From Streptomyces zhaozhouensis (lineage in GTDB: Bacteria; Actinomycetota; Actinomycetes; Streptomycetales; Streptomycetaceae), in NCBI RefSeq assembly GCF_900230195.1, contig NZ_OCNE01000002.1:534888-598887 (forward strand): a stretch of DNA of 64,000 nucleotides, written 5' to 3'. The stretch's first letter is position 1; each line of letters opens with the position of its first letter. Made by a program: the position numbers and the translations under genes. Shown here one piece after another: positions 8,997 through 19,021 of the stretch. Under the pieces are notes generated by a model. That model searched no databases and had not been told where the DNA came from. It saw only the letters and a program-made list of their open reading frames with translations.

Positions 8997-9966
8997 CCAT
9001 CGTCTCCTTCCAGAAGTGACAGGCGCTGGCGCGCCCCGGGCCCACCTCGTACAGCGGCGGCACCGGGTCCTCGCGGCAGACGTCCCTGGCCAGCGGGCAG
9101 CGCGGGTGGTAGGGGCAACCGGACGGGATGCGCGCGAGGTTGGGCGGCAGGCCGCGGATCGCCCGCAGCTCGCCGCCCTTGTGGTCCAGGCGCGGGATCG
9201 ACTCCAGCAGGCCCTTGGTGTACGGGTGCGCCGGACGCTTGTACAACTCGCGCACGGGGGCCGTCTCGATGATCCGGCCCGCGTACATCACGGCGATCTC
9301 GTCGGCGACCCCGGCGACCACGCCGAGATCGTGGGTGATCAGGATCAGTCCCATCTGATACTCACGCTGCAACTCGTCGAGCAGATCCATCACCTGGGCC
9401 TGCACGGTCACGTCCAGCGCGGTCGTCGGCTCGTCGGCGATGATCAGCTCGGGTTCGAGCGCCAGCGCCATGGCGATCATGATCCGCTGGCGCATCCCGC
9501 CGGAGAACTGGTGCGGGTAGTCGTCGACCCGCTCCTTGGCCGCCGGGATGCGCACCCGGTCCATCAGCTCGACGGCCCTGGCCCTGGCCTCCGCCCGGCT
9601 CGCGCCCCGGTGCACCCGGAACATCTCGCCGAGCTGGTAGCCGACCGTCAGCACCGGGTTGAGCGCGGAGAGGGCGTCCTGGAAGATCATCGCGATCTTG
9701 TCGCCCCTGATCCGCCGCCGCTCCTCGGGGCGCATGGTCAGCAGGTCGCGGCCCTGGAAGAGGACCTCGCCGCCGGCGATCCGGCCCGGCGGGGAGTCGA
9801 TGATCCCCATCACCGCCTGCGCGGTCACGGACTTGCCGGAGCCCGACTCGCCCAGCACCGCGAGCGTCCGGCCGGCCTCGACGGTGTAGCTCACCCCGTT
9901 GACCGCCCGCACCAGGCCGTCCCTGGTCTCGAACTCCACGCGCAGGTCGCGCACTTCGAGCAGCAT
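8989..9966 (-). CDS. oligopeptide ABC transporter ATPase, OppD/DppD type (operon B)
   Basis: This 325-residue ATPase is the D-type partner. It shows Walker [10 protein letters not shown], signature [15 protein letters not shown], Walker [13 protein letters not shown] and ITHDLGV. Its C-terminal module begins [15 protein letters not shown] place the start at the ATG at 9966, preceded by GGGAAGGGAACGCG; upstream in-frame codons would extend it over the ribosome site and into the preceding stop. It ends with the WKETMGE tail that overlaps the F-type gene by 8 bp. The operon C homologue has the matching tail WKETIHG. Confidence 0.89.
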   Translation of the reverse strand: MLLEVRDLRVEFETRDGLVRAVNGVSYTVEAGRTLAVLGESGSGKSVTAQAVMGIIDSPPGRIAGGEVLFQGRDLLTMRPEERRRIRGDKIAMIFQDALSALNPVLTVGYQLGEMFRVHRGASRAEARARAVELMDRVRIPAAKERVDDYPHQFSGGMRQRIMIAMALALEPELIIADEPTTALDVTVQAQVMDLLDELQREYQMGLILITHDLGVVAGVADEIAVMYAGRIIETAPVRELYKRPAHPYTKGLLESIPRLDHKGGELRAIRGLPPNLARIPSGCPYHPRCPLARDVCREDPVPPLYEVGPGRASACHFWKETMGE

Positions 9967-9988
9967 CGCGTTCCCTTCCCTTCGTCCC

Positions 9989-10948
9989 TCAGCGGAGCCT
10001 GGGATCGAGGGCATCGCGGACCGCGTCGCCCAGCATGATGAAGGCCAGCACCGCGACGCTCAGCGCGGCGGCCGGGTAGAGCAGGATGTGCGGCGCGTTG
10101 CGGAACTGCATCCCGTCCGAGGCCGCCGAGATGTCCACGCCCCAGGAGACCGTGGGCGGCCGCAGCCCGACGCCGAGGAAGCTCAGGGTGGCCTCCAGCG
10201 CGATGAAGGTGCCGAGCACGATGGTGGCCATCACGATGACCGGGGCGATCGCGTTGGGCATGATGTGCCGCAGCAGCAGCCGGGTGTTGCCGGCGCCCAG
10301 CGCGCGGGCCGCCTGGACGTAGTCGTTCTGCTTGGCGGTGATCACCGCGCCGCGCGCGATGCGGGCGATCGGCGGCCAGCCGAGCGCGGTGATCACCAGC
10401 ACCACCGGCCAGATCCCGCGCAGCGTGATCATGCTCAGGAAGACGATGGCCCCCAGCACCATCGGGATCCCGAAGAACACGTCGGTGACCCGGGAGAGCA
10501 GGGTGTCCCAGAAGCCGCCGAAGAAGCCGGCGAGGCCGCCGACCACCGCGCCCAGCAGCGCGACCCCGAGCGTGGCGCAGACACCGACCGCGATCGAGGC
10601 GCGCGCCCCGTAGACCGTGCGGGTGTAGACGTCGCAGCCCTGGGTGTCGAAGCCGAACCAGTGCCCGGCGCTCGGCCCTTCGAGGGAACGCCCCAGCTCG
10701 CAGTGGACGGGGCTGCGTGAGGCGATCAGCGAGGGCCACAGCGAGATCAGCACCAGGAAGAGGATCAGCAGCGCGGAGACCACGAAGATCGGGTTTCGCC
10801 GCAGGTCGTGCCAGGCGTCCGACCACAGCCCGCGCGGCGCGCCCTCCACCTCCTCGGCGGTGCCGACGGTCAGCGCGTCGGCGCTCGCCCTCTGCTGGGC
10901 CCCCAGCGGGTCCGAACGGTCGGAACGGTCGGAACGGCGGTCAGGCAT
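9989..10948 (-). CDS. peptide ABC transporter permease, OppC/DppC type (operon B)
   Basis: This 319-residue membrane subunit has an N-terminal soluble segment, a helix near residues 55-75 (after WHDLRRNPIFVVSALLILF), a periplasmic loop with two cysteines (HCELG and TQGCDVYTRTVYG), and four more helices. The coupling loop is AKQNDYVQAARALGAG. The end LGDAVRDALDPRLR is the DppC type. The ATG at 10948 overlaps the previous gene's stop by 8 bp, as in operon C. An in-frame upstream codon exists but would lie deep in the preceding gene. It supplies half of the pore for the operon B importer. Confidence 0.88.
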   Translation of the reverse strand: MPDRRSDRSDRSDPLGAQQRASADALTVGTAEEVEGAPRGLWSDAWHDLRRNPIFVVSALLILFLVLISLWPSLIASRSPVHCELGRSLEGPSAGHWFGFDTQGCDVYTRTVYGARASIAVGVCATLGVALLGAVVGGLAGFFGGFWDTLLSRVTDVFFGIPMVLGAIVFLSMITLRGIWPVVLVITALGWPPIARIARGAVITAKQNDYVQAARALGAGNTRLLLRHIMPNAIAPVIVMATIVLGTFIALEATLSFLGVGLRPPTVSWGVDISAASDGMQFRNAPHILLYPAAALSVAVLAFIMLGDAVRDALDPRLR

Positions 10949-11864
10949 AGCGAATCCTCGGGTCGAGCACGGCGTAGAGCAGGTCAACCAGCAGGTTGGC
11001 GAGGAGGAAGATCAGCACCAGCACCACCACGAAGCCGACCACCGTGGGCGAGTTCTGCCGCAGGATGCCCTGGAAGAGCTGGTAGCCGACGCCCTGGATG
11101 TTGAAGATCCGCTCGGTCACGATGGCGCCGGCCATCAGGTTGCCGATGTCGGCGCCGAGGTAGGTGACCACCGGGATCAGCGAGTTGCGCAGCAGGTGCC
11201 GCACGGTCACCCGCCGCCTCGGCAGGCCCTTGGCGACGGCGGTGCGCACGTAGTCGGCGCGGACGTTCTCCGCCACCGAGGTCCTGGTCAGCCGGGTGAC
11301 GTAGGCGAGCGAGACCAGCGAGAGGATCAGCCCCGGCACGATCAGCTCGTCCAGCCGCCCCTCGGGGCTGACGGCCGGGTCGATCCAGCCGAACTCGACG
11401 CCCAGGAAGAACTGGAGCGTGGTGCCGAGCACGAAGGTGGGGATGGCGATCACCACCAGCGTCAGGACCAGCACCGAGGTGTCCAGCGACCGGCCGCGGC
11501 GCAGCCCGGTGATCACACCGAGGGTGATGCCGAACAGGATCTCGAAGAACAGGGCCACCAGCATCAGCCGCGCGCTGATCGGGAAGGCCCGGCCCATCAG
11601 GTCGGTCACCGGCTCCCCGTTGAACGCCGTCCCGAAGTCGCCGGTGAAGATCTTCCCCATGTACAGCAGGTACTGCTGCCAGACGGGCTTGTCGAGGTTG
11701 AACTGCTCGCGCAGCGCGGCGGCGGTCGCCGGGTCGGGGCCCCGTTCGCCGAAGAGCGCGGTGACGGGGTCGCCGAGGGCGTAGACCATCAGGAAGATCA
11801 GGAAGGTGGCGCCGACGAAGACCGGGATCATCTGGAGCAGGCGCCGGATGACGTAACGTCCCAT
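10941..11864 (-). CDS. peptide ABC transporter permease, OppB/DppB type (operon B)
   Basis: The 307-residue permease begins MGRYVIRRLLQMIPVFVGAT, a typical DppB-type start, and has about six helices. The coupling region is VRADYVRTAVAKGLPRRRV, and the end is LLVDLLYAVLDPRIRYA. The external loop after the first helix lacks the four cysteines seen in operon A. It is followed with an 8-bp overlap by the C-type permease and lies 44 bp after the binding-protein gene. Its near twin is the operon C permease ending at 17999. Confidence 0.89.
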   Translation of the reverse strand: MGRYVIRRLLQMIPVFVGATFLIFLMVYALGDPVTALFGERGPDPATAAALREQFNLDKPVWQQYLLYMGKIFTGDFGTAFNGEPVTDLMGRAFPISARLMLVALFFEILFGITLGVITGLRRGRSLDTSVLVLTLVVIAIPTFVLGTTLQFFLGVEFGWIDPAVSPEGRLDELIVPGLILSLVSLAYVTRLTRTSVAENVRADYVRTAVAKGLPRRRVTVRHLLRNSLIPVVTYLGADIGNLMAGAIVTERIFNIQGVGYQLFQGILRQNSPTVVGFVVVLVLIFLLANLLVDLLYAVLDPRIRYA

Positions 11865-11908
11865 GGGTCCTCCGGTGGGGAGCGGCGCGGCGGGCTTGGG
11901 TCAGCCGG

Positions 11909-13546
11909 TCAGGAGACGGTGATCTCGGTGAAGACCGGGACGGAGAACGGGTTGAGCCGCACGTCGCTCACCCGCTCGGAGAAGCCGGCGGTGCCGTTCT
12001 GGTACCAGAGGGGGATCGCGGGCATGTCGTCGACGAGGACCTGCTCGGCCTCCTTGAAGAGGCGTACGGAGTCCTCCTCGTTGTCCGCCGAGTTGGCCTG
12101 GTCGACCAGGTCGTCGAACTCCTCGCTGCTGTAGCCGCCGTCGTTGGACGAGGCGTCGGTGTAGTACAGCGGCTGGAGGAAGTTCTGGATCAGCGGGTAG
12201 TCCATCTGCCAGCCGGCGCGGAACATGCCGGTCATCTCCCGGCCGGTGATCTGGTTGCGGAAGTCGGCGAAGGTGGGCACCGGGTTGACGGTGCAGGCGT
12301 TCTCCTGCTCCAGCGCGTTGTTGACGCTGTTGCAGACCGCGTCCAGCCACTGGCGGTGGGAGCCGGTGTCCACGTTGGAGGAGAGCGTCACCCGGCCGCC
12401 GGGGAGGCCGCCGGCCTCCTCGATCAGCTGGCGGGCGCGCTCGGGGTCGTACTCGCAGACCTCGCCGCACAGCCCTTCCTGGAAGCCGCCGTCCTCGCCG
12501 AGCACGGGCGAGGTGAAGTCGCTGGCGGGGGTGCGGGTGCCGGAGAAGATCCGCTCGGTGATCTGCTCGCGGTTGATCGCCATGGAGATGCCCTGGCGGA
12601 GCTTGACGCCGTCCTCGCCCGACCAGGCGTCGTCGTAGAGCGGGAAGACGACCGTCTGGATGATGCCGGCCGGCTGGTTGATGTAGCGGTCGCCGAGGTC
12701 GGACTCGGCGTTCTTGAGCTGGGAGGCGGGCACGTCGTCGATGACGTCGAGGTTGCCGGCCTGGAGGTCGGTGTAGGCCGTGTTGTTGTCGGTGTAGACG
12801 CGCAGGTCGACGCCGTCGTTCTTCGCCTTGTCCGGGCCGGCGTAGTCCTCGTTGCGCACCAGTCGCATGGACTGGCTGCGCTGGTAGGAGTCGATCTGGT
12901 ACGGGCCGTTGCCGATCGGCTTGGCCAGCCAGCCCTCGTGGTCGTCGAAGAACGCCTGCGGCAGCGGGGCGTAGGCGGCGTAGCCCAGGGTCTCCGGCCA
13001 CAGCGCGAACGGCTCGGTGAGCCGGACGGTGAAGGTGTGCGTGCCGGTGACCTCCAGGCCGCTGAGGGTGTCCGCGGTGGCCTGGGCGCCCTCCTCCTCG
13101 GGGTGGACCTCGTCGTAGCCCTCGATGAACTGGAAGAAGTAGCTGGCGATCTGGGCGTTGTCCAGGTGGGCGCCGTAGTTCCAGGCGTCGACGTAGGAGT
13201 CGGCGGTGACCTCGGTGCCGTCCTGGAAGGTCCAGCCCTCCTTGAGGGTGACCGTGAAGTTCTGCTGGTCGTCCGTCTCGATCGACTCGGCCATCATGTC
13301 CTCGGCCTCGCCGGTCTCCGGGTTGTAGCGCTTGAGGCCCCGGAAGATCATGTCGAGCACCTTGCCGCCCTGCACCTCGTTGGTGTTGGCCGGCTCCAAC
13401 GGGTGCTGCGGGTCGCCCCACGAGGCGCGGACCATCCCGGAGCCGCCGCCGCTGCCACCCGAGCCGCCTCCGCCGCAGCCGGAGGCGAGCAGCGCCAGTG
13501 CGGTGACGCCGACCAGGGTCGGGGCCAGTCGGGTGCCGGCGATCAT
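11909..13546 (-). CDS. oligopeptide-binding lipoprotein, SBP family 5 (operon B)
   Basis: This 545-residue receptor is the first gene of operon B. The signal peptide MIAGTRLAPT... ends at lipobox LASGC (Cys24) followed by a Gly/Ser run. The ATG at 13546 has an ideal AGGAGG 6 bp before it, so I reject the longer in-frame start. The mature protein has the family 5 pattern: WGDPQHPLEPANTNEVQGGKVLDMIFRGL-type opening, LKEGWTFQDGTEVTADSYVDAWN, and a final IPLWYQNGTAGFSERV segment. It resembles the operon C receptor closely, including LRQGISMAINREQIT. Ligand specificity cannot be read from the sequence. Confidence 0.89.
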   Translation of the reverse strand: MIAGTRLAPTLVGVTALALLASGCGGGGSGGSGGGSGMVRASWGDPQHPLEPANTNEVQGGKVLDMIFRGLKRYNPETGEAEDMMAESIETDDQQNFTVTLKEGWTFQDGTEVTADSYVDAWNYGAHLDNAQIASYFFQFIEGYDEVHPEEEGAQATADTLSGLEVTGTHTFTVRLTEPFALWPETLGYAAYAPLPQAFFDDHEGWLAKPIGNGPYQIDSYQRSQSMRLVRNEDYAGPDKAKNDGVDLRVYTDNNTAYTDLQAGNLDVIDDVPASQLKNAESDLGDRYINQPAGIIQTVVFPLYDDAWSGEDGVKLRQGISMAINREQITERIFSGTRTPASDFTSPVLGEDGGFQEGLCGEVCEYDPERARQLIEEAGGLPGGRVTLSSNVDTGSHRQWLDAVCNSVNNALEQENACTVNPVPTFADFRNQITGREMTGMFRAGWQMDYPLIQNFLQPLYYTDASSNDGGYSSEEFDDLVDQANSADNEEDSVRLFKEAEQVLVDDMPAIPLWYQNGTAGFSERVSDVRLNPFSVPVFTEITVS

Positions 13547-13614
13547 GGGCGCCTCCTGGGCGGGGGACGTCTGCCGGTGGAGGGGACCACTGGCAGGGAG
13601 CGGCCTGTGCATCC

Positions 13615-13707
13615 CTTATATCCCTATTTACAGGAAATCGGACACTTGTCGCTCCGGAGTGTTGCCCGAAAACCCCCATATGCCGGACCGGCCCGCTGCG
13701 TTATGGT
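13615..13707. promoter_or_regulatory. divergent promoter region of operon B and the BNR lipoprotein
   Basis: On the minus strand TATAAG (13615-13620) is a good -10 about 70 bp before the operon B binding-protein gene; no clear -35 accompanies it. On the plus strand TATGGT (13702-13707) ends 6 bp before the lipoprotein ATG at 13714, so that transcript would be leaderless. The stretch 13616-13640 is AT-rich for this genome. Confidence 0.4.
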
Positions 13708-13713
13708 CTGGCC

Positions 13714-14928
13714 ATGCCTCGCAGGTCTCCTCTCCCGCAGGTCCTCGTCCTCACCGCACTGACGCTGCTGAGCTGCACCTCCGCCGAACAGGCGACCGAC
13801 GACCCGGCCGCCTCCGGCACGCCCGGCGCCACCCCCGCGCCCGAGCCCTCGGCAGACCCCCCGCCGATCCCTTCCGAAACGCAACTTTCCGGCCAGGTCG
13901 CGCAGCTGAGCTTCGCCGGGCCCGACCACGCGGCGGCGCTGCTCGTCGAGTGCCTCCACGCCGCCACCCGGCACGAGGGCAACTGCTCCTACCGAGTGGC
14001 GGTGCTCGACGAGGACGGGTGGGTCACCCGCGACACCCCGCTGCCCACCACGCCCGCCGCCAACAGCCTCTTCACCGTGGAGGCCGTCGGCGAGCGCGGG
14101 GTGCGGGTCTCCTCGGGGCAGGAGGACTGGCTCTCCACCGACGGCGGCGCGCGCTGGCGGTCCGACAGCCCCAGCGCCGGCCCCGACGGGCGGACCGCCC
14201 GCGCGATCCCCGAGGGCGCGGTGCCGCGCCCGGCCGGGCAGGACCCCGACGAGCGCGCGCTGGAGGTGCTCTCCCCCGACGACGCCCGGCCCCGCCGGCT
14301 CGCCGGCCAGCCGCCGCTCACCGAGCTCGGCCGCCCGGGGCGGCTGCCCGAGGGCGGCTGGTGGGTGGCCGGGCTCGACCCGGAGACCGGGCAGCCCGAC
14401 ATCGCGATCACACTGGACGCCGGCCGCGAGTGGGAGCGGCTGCGGCTTCTGGAGCGGGCGCCGGAGGCCGACCGGCGCTCGGTCAACTCGCTGGTCCTCG
14501 CCGCCGGGCCCGAGGACTGGTACGTACTGGCCAGCGGCAGCGCCACGTTGGAGCCCGGCAGCAGCTCCGCGCTGGCGACCACCCTGCTGGCGATCTACCG
14601 GGGCTCCGACGACGGCACGGGCTGGGAGCGGGTCTGGTCACCCTCGGCGGGACCGGGACCGCACTCGCTGGTCGGCACGCCCATCGCGGCGGACGACGGC
14701 AGTCTCACCGTCTACTCGTTCGACGCCATCTACCGCAGCGACGACCGGGGGCACACCTTCGAGGTGACCCGTCCCGGCGCGCCGCCGGAGCTGCCCGAGC
14801 TGACCCCGGCCGGCTATCTGCTGACCGACCTGAGCCAGCCGGGCCACTACCGGATCTCGACCGACGGCTTCACCTGGCGCACCGTGGTGCTGGGCCGGCC
14901 CGACGCGACGGTGCCGACCCAGCCCTGA
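13714..14928 (+). CDS. lipoprotein with BNR/sialidase-like repeats
   Basis: This 404-residue predicted secreted lipoprotein has an N-terminal signal ending in TLLSC (Cys21), then a Thr/Ala/Pro-rich linker to about residue 55. The rest contains repeated beta-propeller (BNR) motifs of the S-x-D-x-G-x-x-W type: WLSTDGGARW, ITLDAGREW, IYRSDDRGHTF and ISTDGFTW. Such folds occur in sialidases and in photosystem-assembly-like propellers; no catalytic residues are evident, so enzymatic activity should not be assumed. It sits on the plus strand between two minus-strand transporter operons and its stop is 14 bp from the converging end of operon C. There is no ribosome site before the ATG, which suits a leaderless start. 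Confidence 0.72.
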   Translation: MPRRSPLPQVLVLTALTLLSCTSAEQATDDPAASGTPGATPAPEPSADPPPIPSETQLSGQVAQLSFAGPDHAAALLVECLHAATRHEGNCSYRVAVLDEDGWVTRDTPLPTTPAANSLFTVEAVGERGVRVSSGQEDWLSTDGGARWRSDSPSAGPDGRTARAIPEGAVPRPAGQDPDERALEVLSPDDARPRRLAGQPPLTELGRPGRLPEGGWWVAGLDPETGQPDIAITLDAGREWERLRLLERAPEADRRSVNSLVLAAGPEDWYVLASGSATLEPGSSSALATTLLAIYRGSDDGTGWERVWSPSAGPGPHSLVGTPIAADDGSLTVYSFDAIYRSDDRGHTFEVTRPGAPPELPELTPAGYLLTDLSQPGHYRISTDGFTWRTVVLGRPDATVPTQP

Positions 14929-14942
14929 CCGGGGGACGCCCG

Positions 14943-15974
14943 TCAGGCGTGGACGACGTCCCGCTCCTCGGCGAAGTGGCACGCCGAGGGGTGGGCGACC
15001 CCGCCCTTGTCCTTGGCGAACCGCTCGGGAATCGCCAGCACCGGCACCTCCTGCGCGCACCGGTCCTCCGCCTTCCAGCAGCGGGTCCGGAAGCGGCAGC
15101 CCGACGGCGGGTTGGCCGGCGAGGGGACGTCCCCGGTGAGGATGATCCGCTCGCGGCTCTCCCGCACCTCCGGGTCCGGCTGCGGGACCGCCGACAGCAG
15201 CGCCTGGGTGTACGGGTGCGTCGGGTGGTCGTAGATCTCCCCGTCGGTGCCCAGCTCGGCCAGCTTGCCGAGGTACATCACGCCGACCCGGTCGGAGATG
15301 TGACGCACGATCGACAGGTCGTGGGCGATGAACACGTAGGAGAGGTCGAACTCGTCCTGGAGGCGCTCCATCAGGTTGATCACCTGGGCCTGCACCGAGA
15401 CGTCCAGCGCGGAGACCGGCTCGTCGCAGATGATGATCTCGGGGTTGAGCGCCAGCCCGCGCGCGATGCCGATGCGCTGCCGCTGACCGCCGGAGAACTG
15501 GTGCGGATAGCGGTTGATGTACTCGGGGTTCAGCCCGACCACGTCCAGCAGCTCGCGCACCTTCTTGCGACGGTCGCCCTTGGGCGCCACGTCCGGGTGG
15601 ATCTCGAACGGCTCCCCGATGATGTCGCCGACCGTCATCCTCGGGTTGAGCGAGGTGTAGGGGTCCTGGAAGACCATCTGGATGTTCCGCCGCACGGCCC
15701 GCAGGGCACGCCCGGAGAGCTTCGAGATGTCCTCGCCCTTGTACTTGATCGTGCCCGAGGTCGGCTGCTCCAGGTTCATCAGCAGCTTGGCCACGGTCGA
15801 CTTGCCGCAGCCCGACTCGCCCACGATGCCCAGGGTCTCGCCCTGGTACAGCTCGAACGAGACGTCGTCCACGGCCTTGACCGCGCCGATCTGCCGCTTG
15901 AAGAGGATGCCCTGGGTCAACGGGAAGTGCTTGACCAGGTTGGCCACTTCGAGAATGGGTTCACGGTCAGCCAT
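14943..15974 (-). CDS. oligopeptide ABC transporter ATPase, OppF/DppF type (operon C)
   Basis: This 343-residue ATPase has Walker [11 protein letters not shown]-loop [15 protein letters not shown], signature [15 protein letters not shown], Walker [13 protein letters not shown] (Cys in place of the usual Ala before Asp-Glu) and FIAHDLSIV. The C-terminal Cys module is CRFRTRCW with later cysteines. The ATG at 15974 overlaps the D-type stop by 8 bp. It is strikingly similar to the operon B copy, most of the differences being in the C-terminal 60 residues. Only 14 bp separate its stop from that of the plus-strand lipoprotein gene, leaving no room for a separate terminator. Confidence 0.9.
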   Translation of the reverse strand: MADREPILEVANLVKHFPLTQGILFKRQIGAVKAVDDVSFELYQGETLGIVGESGCGKSTVAKLLMNLEQPTSGTIKYKGEDISKLSGRALRAVRRNIQMVFQDPYTSLNPRMTVGDIIGEPFEIHPDVAPKGDRRKKVRELLDVVGLNPEYINRYPHQFSGGQRQRIGIARGLALNPEIIICDEPVSALDVSVQAQVINLMERLQDEFDLSYVFIAHDLSIVRHISDRVGVMYLGKLAELGTDGEIYDHPTHPYTQALLSAVPQPDPEVRESRERIILTGDVPSPANPPSGCRFRTRCWKAEDRCAQEVPVLAIPERFAKDKGGVAHPSACHFAEERDVVHA

Positions 15975-16998
15975 GGATCGTCTCCTTCCAGAAGTGGCAG
16001 GCGCTCGCCCGGCCGCCGATCGGGCCGCCGTCCTGCTCCAGCACCTCGGCCAGCGGCGGGGTGTCGGTGAAGCACACGTCCTGGGCCATCGGGCAGCGCG
16101 GGTTGAACGCGCAGCCCTGCGGGATGGCGGTGAGGCTGGGCGGCAGCCCCTGGATCGCGTACAGTTCCTTGCCCTTGTGGTCCAGGCGCGGGATCGACTC
16201 CAGCAGACCCTTGGTGTACGGGTGCGCCGGACGCTTGTACAGCTCGTGCACCGGGGCGTTCTCCACGATCCGGCCCGCGTACATCACCGCGATCTTGTCG
16301 GCGACGTCCGCGACCACACCCAGGTCGTGGGTGATCAGGATCAGTCCCATCTCGAAGTCGCGCTGCAACTCCGCGAGCAGGTCCATCACCTGGGCCTGGA
16401 CGGTCACGTCCAGCGCCGTGGTCGGCTCGTCCGCGATGATCACGTCCGGCTCCAGGGCCAGCGCCATCGCGATCATGATCCGCTGGCGCATACCGCCGGA
16501 GAACTGGTGCGGGTAGTCGTTGACCCGCTCCTTCGCCGCCGGGATGCGCACCCGGTCCATCAGCTCGACGGCCTTGGCCTTGGCGTCCTTGCGGCTCATG
16601 CCCCGGTGCACCCGGAACATCTCGCCGAGCTGGTAGCCGACCGACAGCACGGGGTTGAGCGCGGAGAGGGCGTCCTGGAAGATCATCGCGATCTTGTCGC
16701 CCCTGATCCGCTGCCGCTCCTCCTCGGACATCTTGAGCATGTCCTCGCCGCGGAACAGGATCTCGCCGCCGGTGATGCGGCCGGGGGGCATGTCCAGAAT
16801 GCCCATGATGGTCTGCGCCGTCACGGACTTGCCGGAGCCGGACTCACCCAGGACCGCCAGGGTCTCCCCCGCGTCCACCGTGTAGCTGACCCCGTTGACC
16901 GCCTTGGCCGCACCGTCCCGGGTGTGGAACTCGACGTGCAGGTCCCGGACTTCGAGCAGCGGAACGCCGGGGACCTCCGCCTTGGTCATCTCTATCGA
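15967..16998 (-). CDS. oligopeptide ABC transporter ATPase, OppD/DppD type (operon C)
   Basis: This D-type ATPase shows Walker [10 protein letters not shown], signature [15 protein letters not shown], Walker [13 protein letters not shown] and ITHDLGV, then [14 protein letters not shown] in the C-terminal module. I chose the GTG at 16998 (343 residues) because GGGAG lies about 8 bp before it. A GTG at 17016, directly after the permease stop, would add six residues, and an ATG at 16989 would remove three; the choice does not affect the domain. The 8-bp overlap with the F-type gene mirrors operon B. Confidence 0.88.
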   Translation of the reverse strand, partial: SIEMTKAEVPGVPLLEVRDLHVEFHTRDGAAKAVNGVSYTVDAGETLAVLGESGSGKSVTAQTIMGILDMPPGRITGGEILFRGEDMLKMSEEERQRIRGDKIAMIFQDALSALNPVLSVGYQLGEMFRVHRGMSRKDAKAKAVELMDRVRIPAAKERVNDYPHQFSGGMRQRIMIAMALALEPDVIIADEPTTALDVTVQAQVMDLLAELQRDFEMGLILITHDLGVVADVADKIAVMYAGRIVENAPVHELYKRPAHPYTKGLLESIPRLDHKGKELYAIQGLPPSLTAIPQGCAFNPRCPMAQDVCFTDTPPLAEVLEQDGGPIGGRASACHFWKETIHG

Positions 16999-17016
16999 CA
17001 CGCGCGTATCTCCCAC

Positions 17017-18006
17017 TCAGCGCAGCTTGGGGTCGAGGGCGTCACGCACGGCGTCACCCAGCATCAGGAAGGACAGGATGGTGATGCTCAGCAGGATCGA
17101 CGGGTAGAGCAGCACGTGCGGCGCCACCCGGATCTGGTCCTGCGCCCTGTTGATGTCGCCACCCCAGGAGATCGCCGGGTCCGAGAGGCCGATGCCCAGG
17201 AAGGAGAGCACCGCCTCGGCCGTGATGTAGCCGCCGAGCGCGATCATCGCCACCACGATGACGGGGGCCGCCGCGTTGGGCAGCACATGGCGCAGCAGGA
17301 TGCGCCCCGTGCCGGCGCCCAGCGAGCGCGCCGCCATCACGTAGTCCGACTGCTTGATCGCGATCACCGAGCCGCGCATCACCCTGGCGATCGTGGTCCA
17401 GCCGAGGAAGGCCAGGGCCATCGTCACCGTCCAGGTGGTCCTGGTGTCGAACGAGACCAGCACCACCATGGCGCCCAGCATGAAGGGGATGCCCATGAAG
17501 GTGTCGGTGATCCGGGAGAGCAGCGCGTCCAGCCAGCCGCCGAAGTAGCCGGCGAGCATCCCGACGATGCTGCCCAGCACCAGCACCAGCGCGGTCACCG
17601 AGACGCCGATGACGATCGAGGCGCGGGTGCCGTAGATCATCCGGGCGTAGATGCTCTGGCCCTGCTGGTTGTACCCCAGCCACTCGGGCTGGAAGAAGTG
17701 CGTCAGCTCCGGCTTCTGGAGGTAGCTGGTGGTCAGGTCGCCGCTGCGCGGGCTGACGCTGGTGAAGAGACCCGGCCAGGCCGCCATGACCAGCAGCACC
17801 AGGATGATGCCGGCCGATATCAGGAACGACGGCTTGCGGCGCAGGTCGTGCCAGGCGTCCGACCAGAGGCTGCGCGGCTTGCCGGGGACCGGCCCCGACG
17901 CCGCCATCTCCGCCGGCTGCCCGCCCTCGGTCACCGCGACATCGGACTCGGGTGCCCCGGTGGCGCGCACGGCCTTGTTGACGTTGGTGGCTTCGGCTTC
18001 AGGCAT
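17017..18006 (-). CDS. peptide ABC transporter permease, OppC/DppC type (operon C)
   Basis: This 329-residue permease has a 60-residue soluble N-terminus ending in the conserved LWSDAWHDLRRKPSFLIS, also present in operon B, then five helices. The coupling loop is IKQSDYVMAARSLGAG and the end is LGDAVRDALDPKLR. The periplasmic loop after helix 1 (YLQKPELTHFFQPEWLGYN) differs from operon B and lacks its cysteines. The ATG at 18006 overlaps the upstream permease stop by 8 bp. Confidence 0.89.
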   Translation of the reverse strand: MPEAEATNVNKAVRATGAPESDVAVTEGGQPAEMAASGPVPGKPRSLWSDAWHDLRRKPSFLISAGIILVLLVMAAWPGLFTSVSPRSGDLTTSYLQKPELTHFFQPEWLGYNQQGQSIYARMIYGTRASIVIGVSVTALVLVLGSIVGMLAGYFGGWLDALLSRITDTFMGIPFMLGAMVVLVSFDTRTTWTVTMALAFLGWTTIARVMRGSVIAIKQSDYVMAARSLGAGTGRILLRHVLPNAAAPVIVVAMIALGGYITAEAVLSFLGIGLSDPAISWGGDINRAQDQIRVAPHVLLYPSILLSITILSFLMLGDAVRDALDPKLR

Positions 18007-18928
18007 AGCGAATCCTTGGGTCGAGGACCGCGTACAGCAGGTCGACGATCAACGTGACGACGAGATAGATCAGGATGATGAAGGAGACGATCCCCACCAC
18101 CGTCGCGCCCTCGCGGGAGTTGAGCGCCGTGTAGACGGCCCGGCCGATACCGTGGATGTTGAAGATCCCCTCGGTGACGATGGCGCCCGCGAAGAGGTTG
18201 CCGAGGTCGACGCCGAGGAAGGTGATCACGGGGATCATCGAGTTCCGCAGCAGGTGCACCCGGACCGCGCGGGACGGGGAGAGTCCCTTGGCGCGCGCCG
18301 TCCGCATGTAGTCGGAGCGCCGGTTCTCCGCGACGGAGGTCCGCGTCAGCCGCGCCACGTAGGCCAGCGACAGCGAGGCCAACACGATGGCGGGAAGCAG
18401 CAGTTGGCCCCAGTTCTCGGAGTCCTGCACGTTGGGGCTGACCCATCCCCAGCGGACGCCGAAGTAGGTCTGGTAGAGGTAGCCGATCACGAAGACCGGG
18501 ACCGAGGTCAGCAGCAGGGTGATGAACAGGATGACCCGGTCGGTCTTGCCCCCGGCGCGCAGACCGGCGGCGAGACCCATCGCGATGCCGATGCACGCGG
18601 TGAACAGGAACGCAAGCAGCGTGAGTCTGACGGTCGCGGGCAGCGCGTCCGTGATCACGTCGATGACTTCGCGTCTGCTGGCGATCTGGGTGCCGAAGTC
18701 CCCCTGGACCAGCCCGGTGAGGTAGTCCCAGTACTGCTTGAGGATCGGCTGGTCGAGCCCGAGATCCGCCTTCATGGCGGCCATCTGGGCCTCGTCGGGG
18801 GCGCGTTCGCCCCACAGGGCTCTGATCGGGTCGCCGGGCAGGGCGTACATCATCATGAAGATGATGAACGTCGCCCCGATGAACACCGGAATCATCTGGA
18901 GCAGTCGCCGCACGACATAGCGCCCCAT
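17999..18928 (-). CDS. peptide ABC transporter permease, OppB/DppB type (operon C)
   Basis: The 309-residue permease begins MGRYVVRRLLQMIPVFIGAT and ends LIVDLLYAVLDPRIRYA, matching its operon B paralogue at both ends. It has a periplasmic segment with ALPGDPIRALWGERAPDEAQ and a coupling region RRSDYMRTARAKGLSPSRAV. It forms the pore with the C-type permease and follows the receptor gene by 93 bp. AGGAACC lies before the ATG at 18928. Confidence 0.89.
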   Translation of the reverse strand: MGRYVVRRLLQMIPVFIGATFIIFMMMYALPGDPIRALWGERAPDEAQMAAMKADLGLDQPILKQYWDYLTGLVQGDFGTQIASRREVIDVITDALPATVRLTLLAFLFTACIGIAMGLAAGLRAGGKTDRVILFITLLLTSVPVFVIGYLYQTYFGVRWGWVSPNVQDSENWGQLLLPAIVLASLSLAYVARLTRTSVAENRRSDYMRTARAKGLSPSRAVRVHLLRNSMIPVITFLGVDLGNLFAGAIVTEGIFNIHGIGRAVYTALNSREGATVVGIVSFIILIYLVVTLIVDLLYAVLDPRIRYA

Positions 18929-19021
18929 GGTTCCTCCATCTAAGTCGGCGGGACCGACGGGCCGCTCCGTGGTGACGGAGTGGCCCGTCGGCCCCCTTGC
19001 GCTGCTGGTGCCGTGCTGGCC

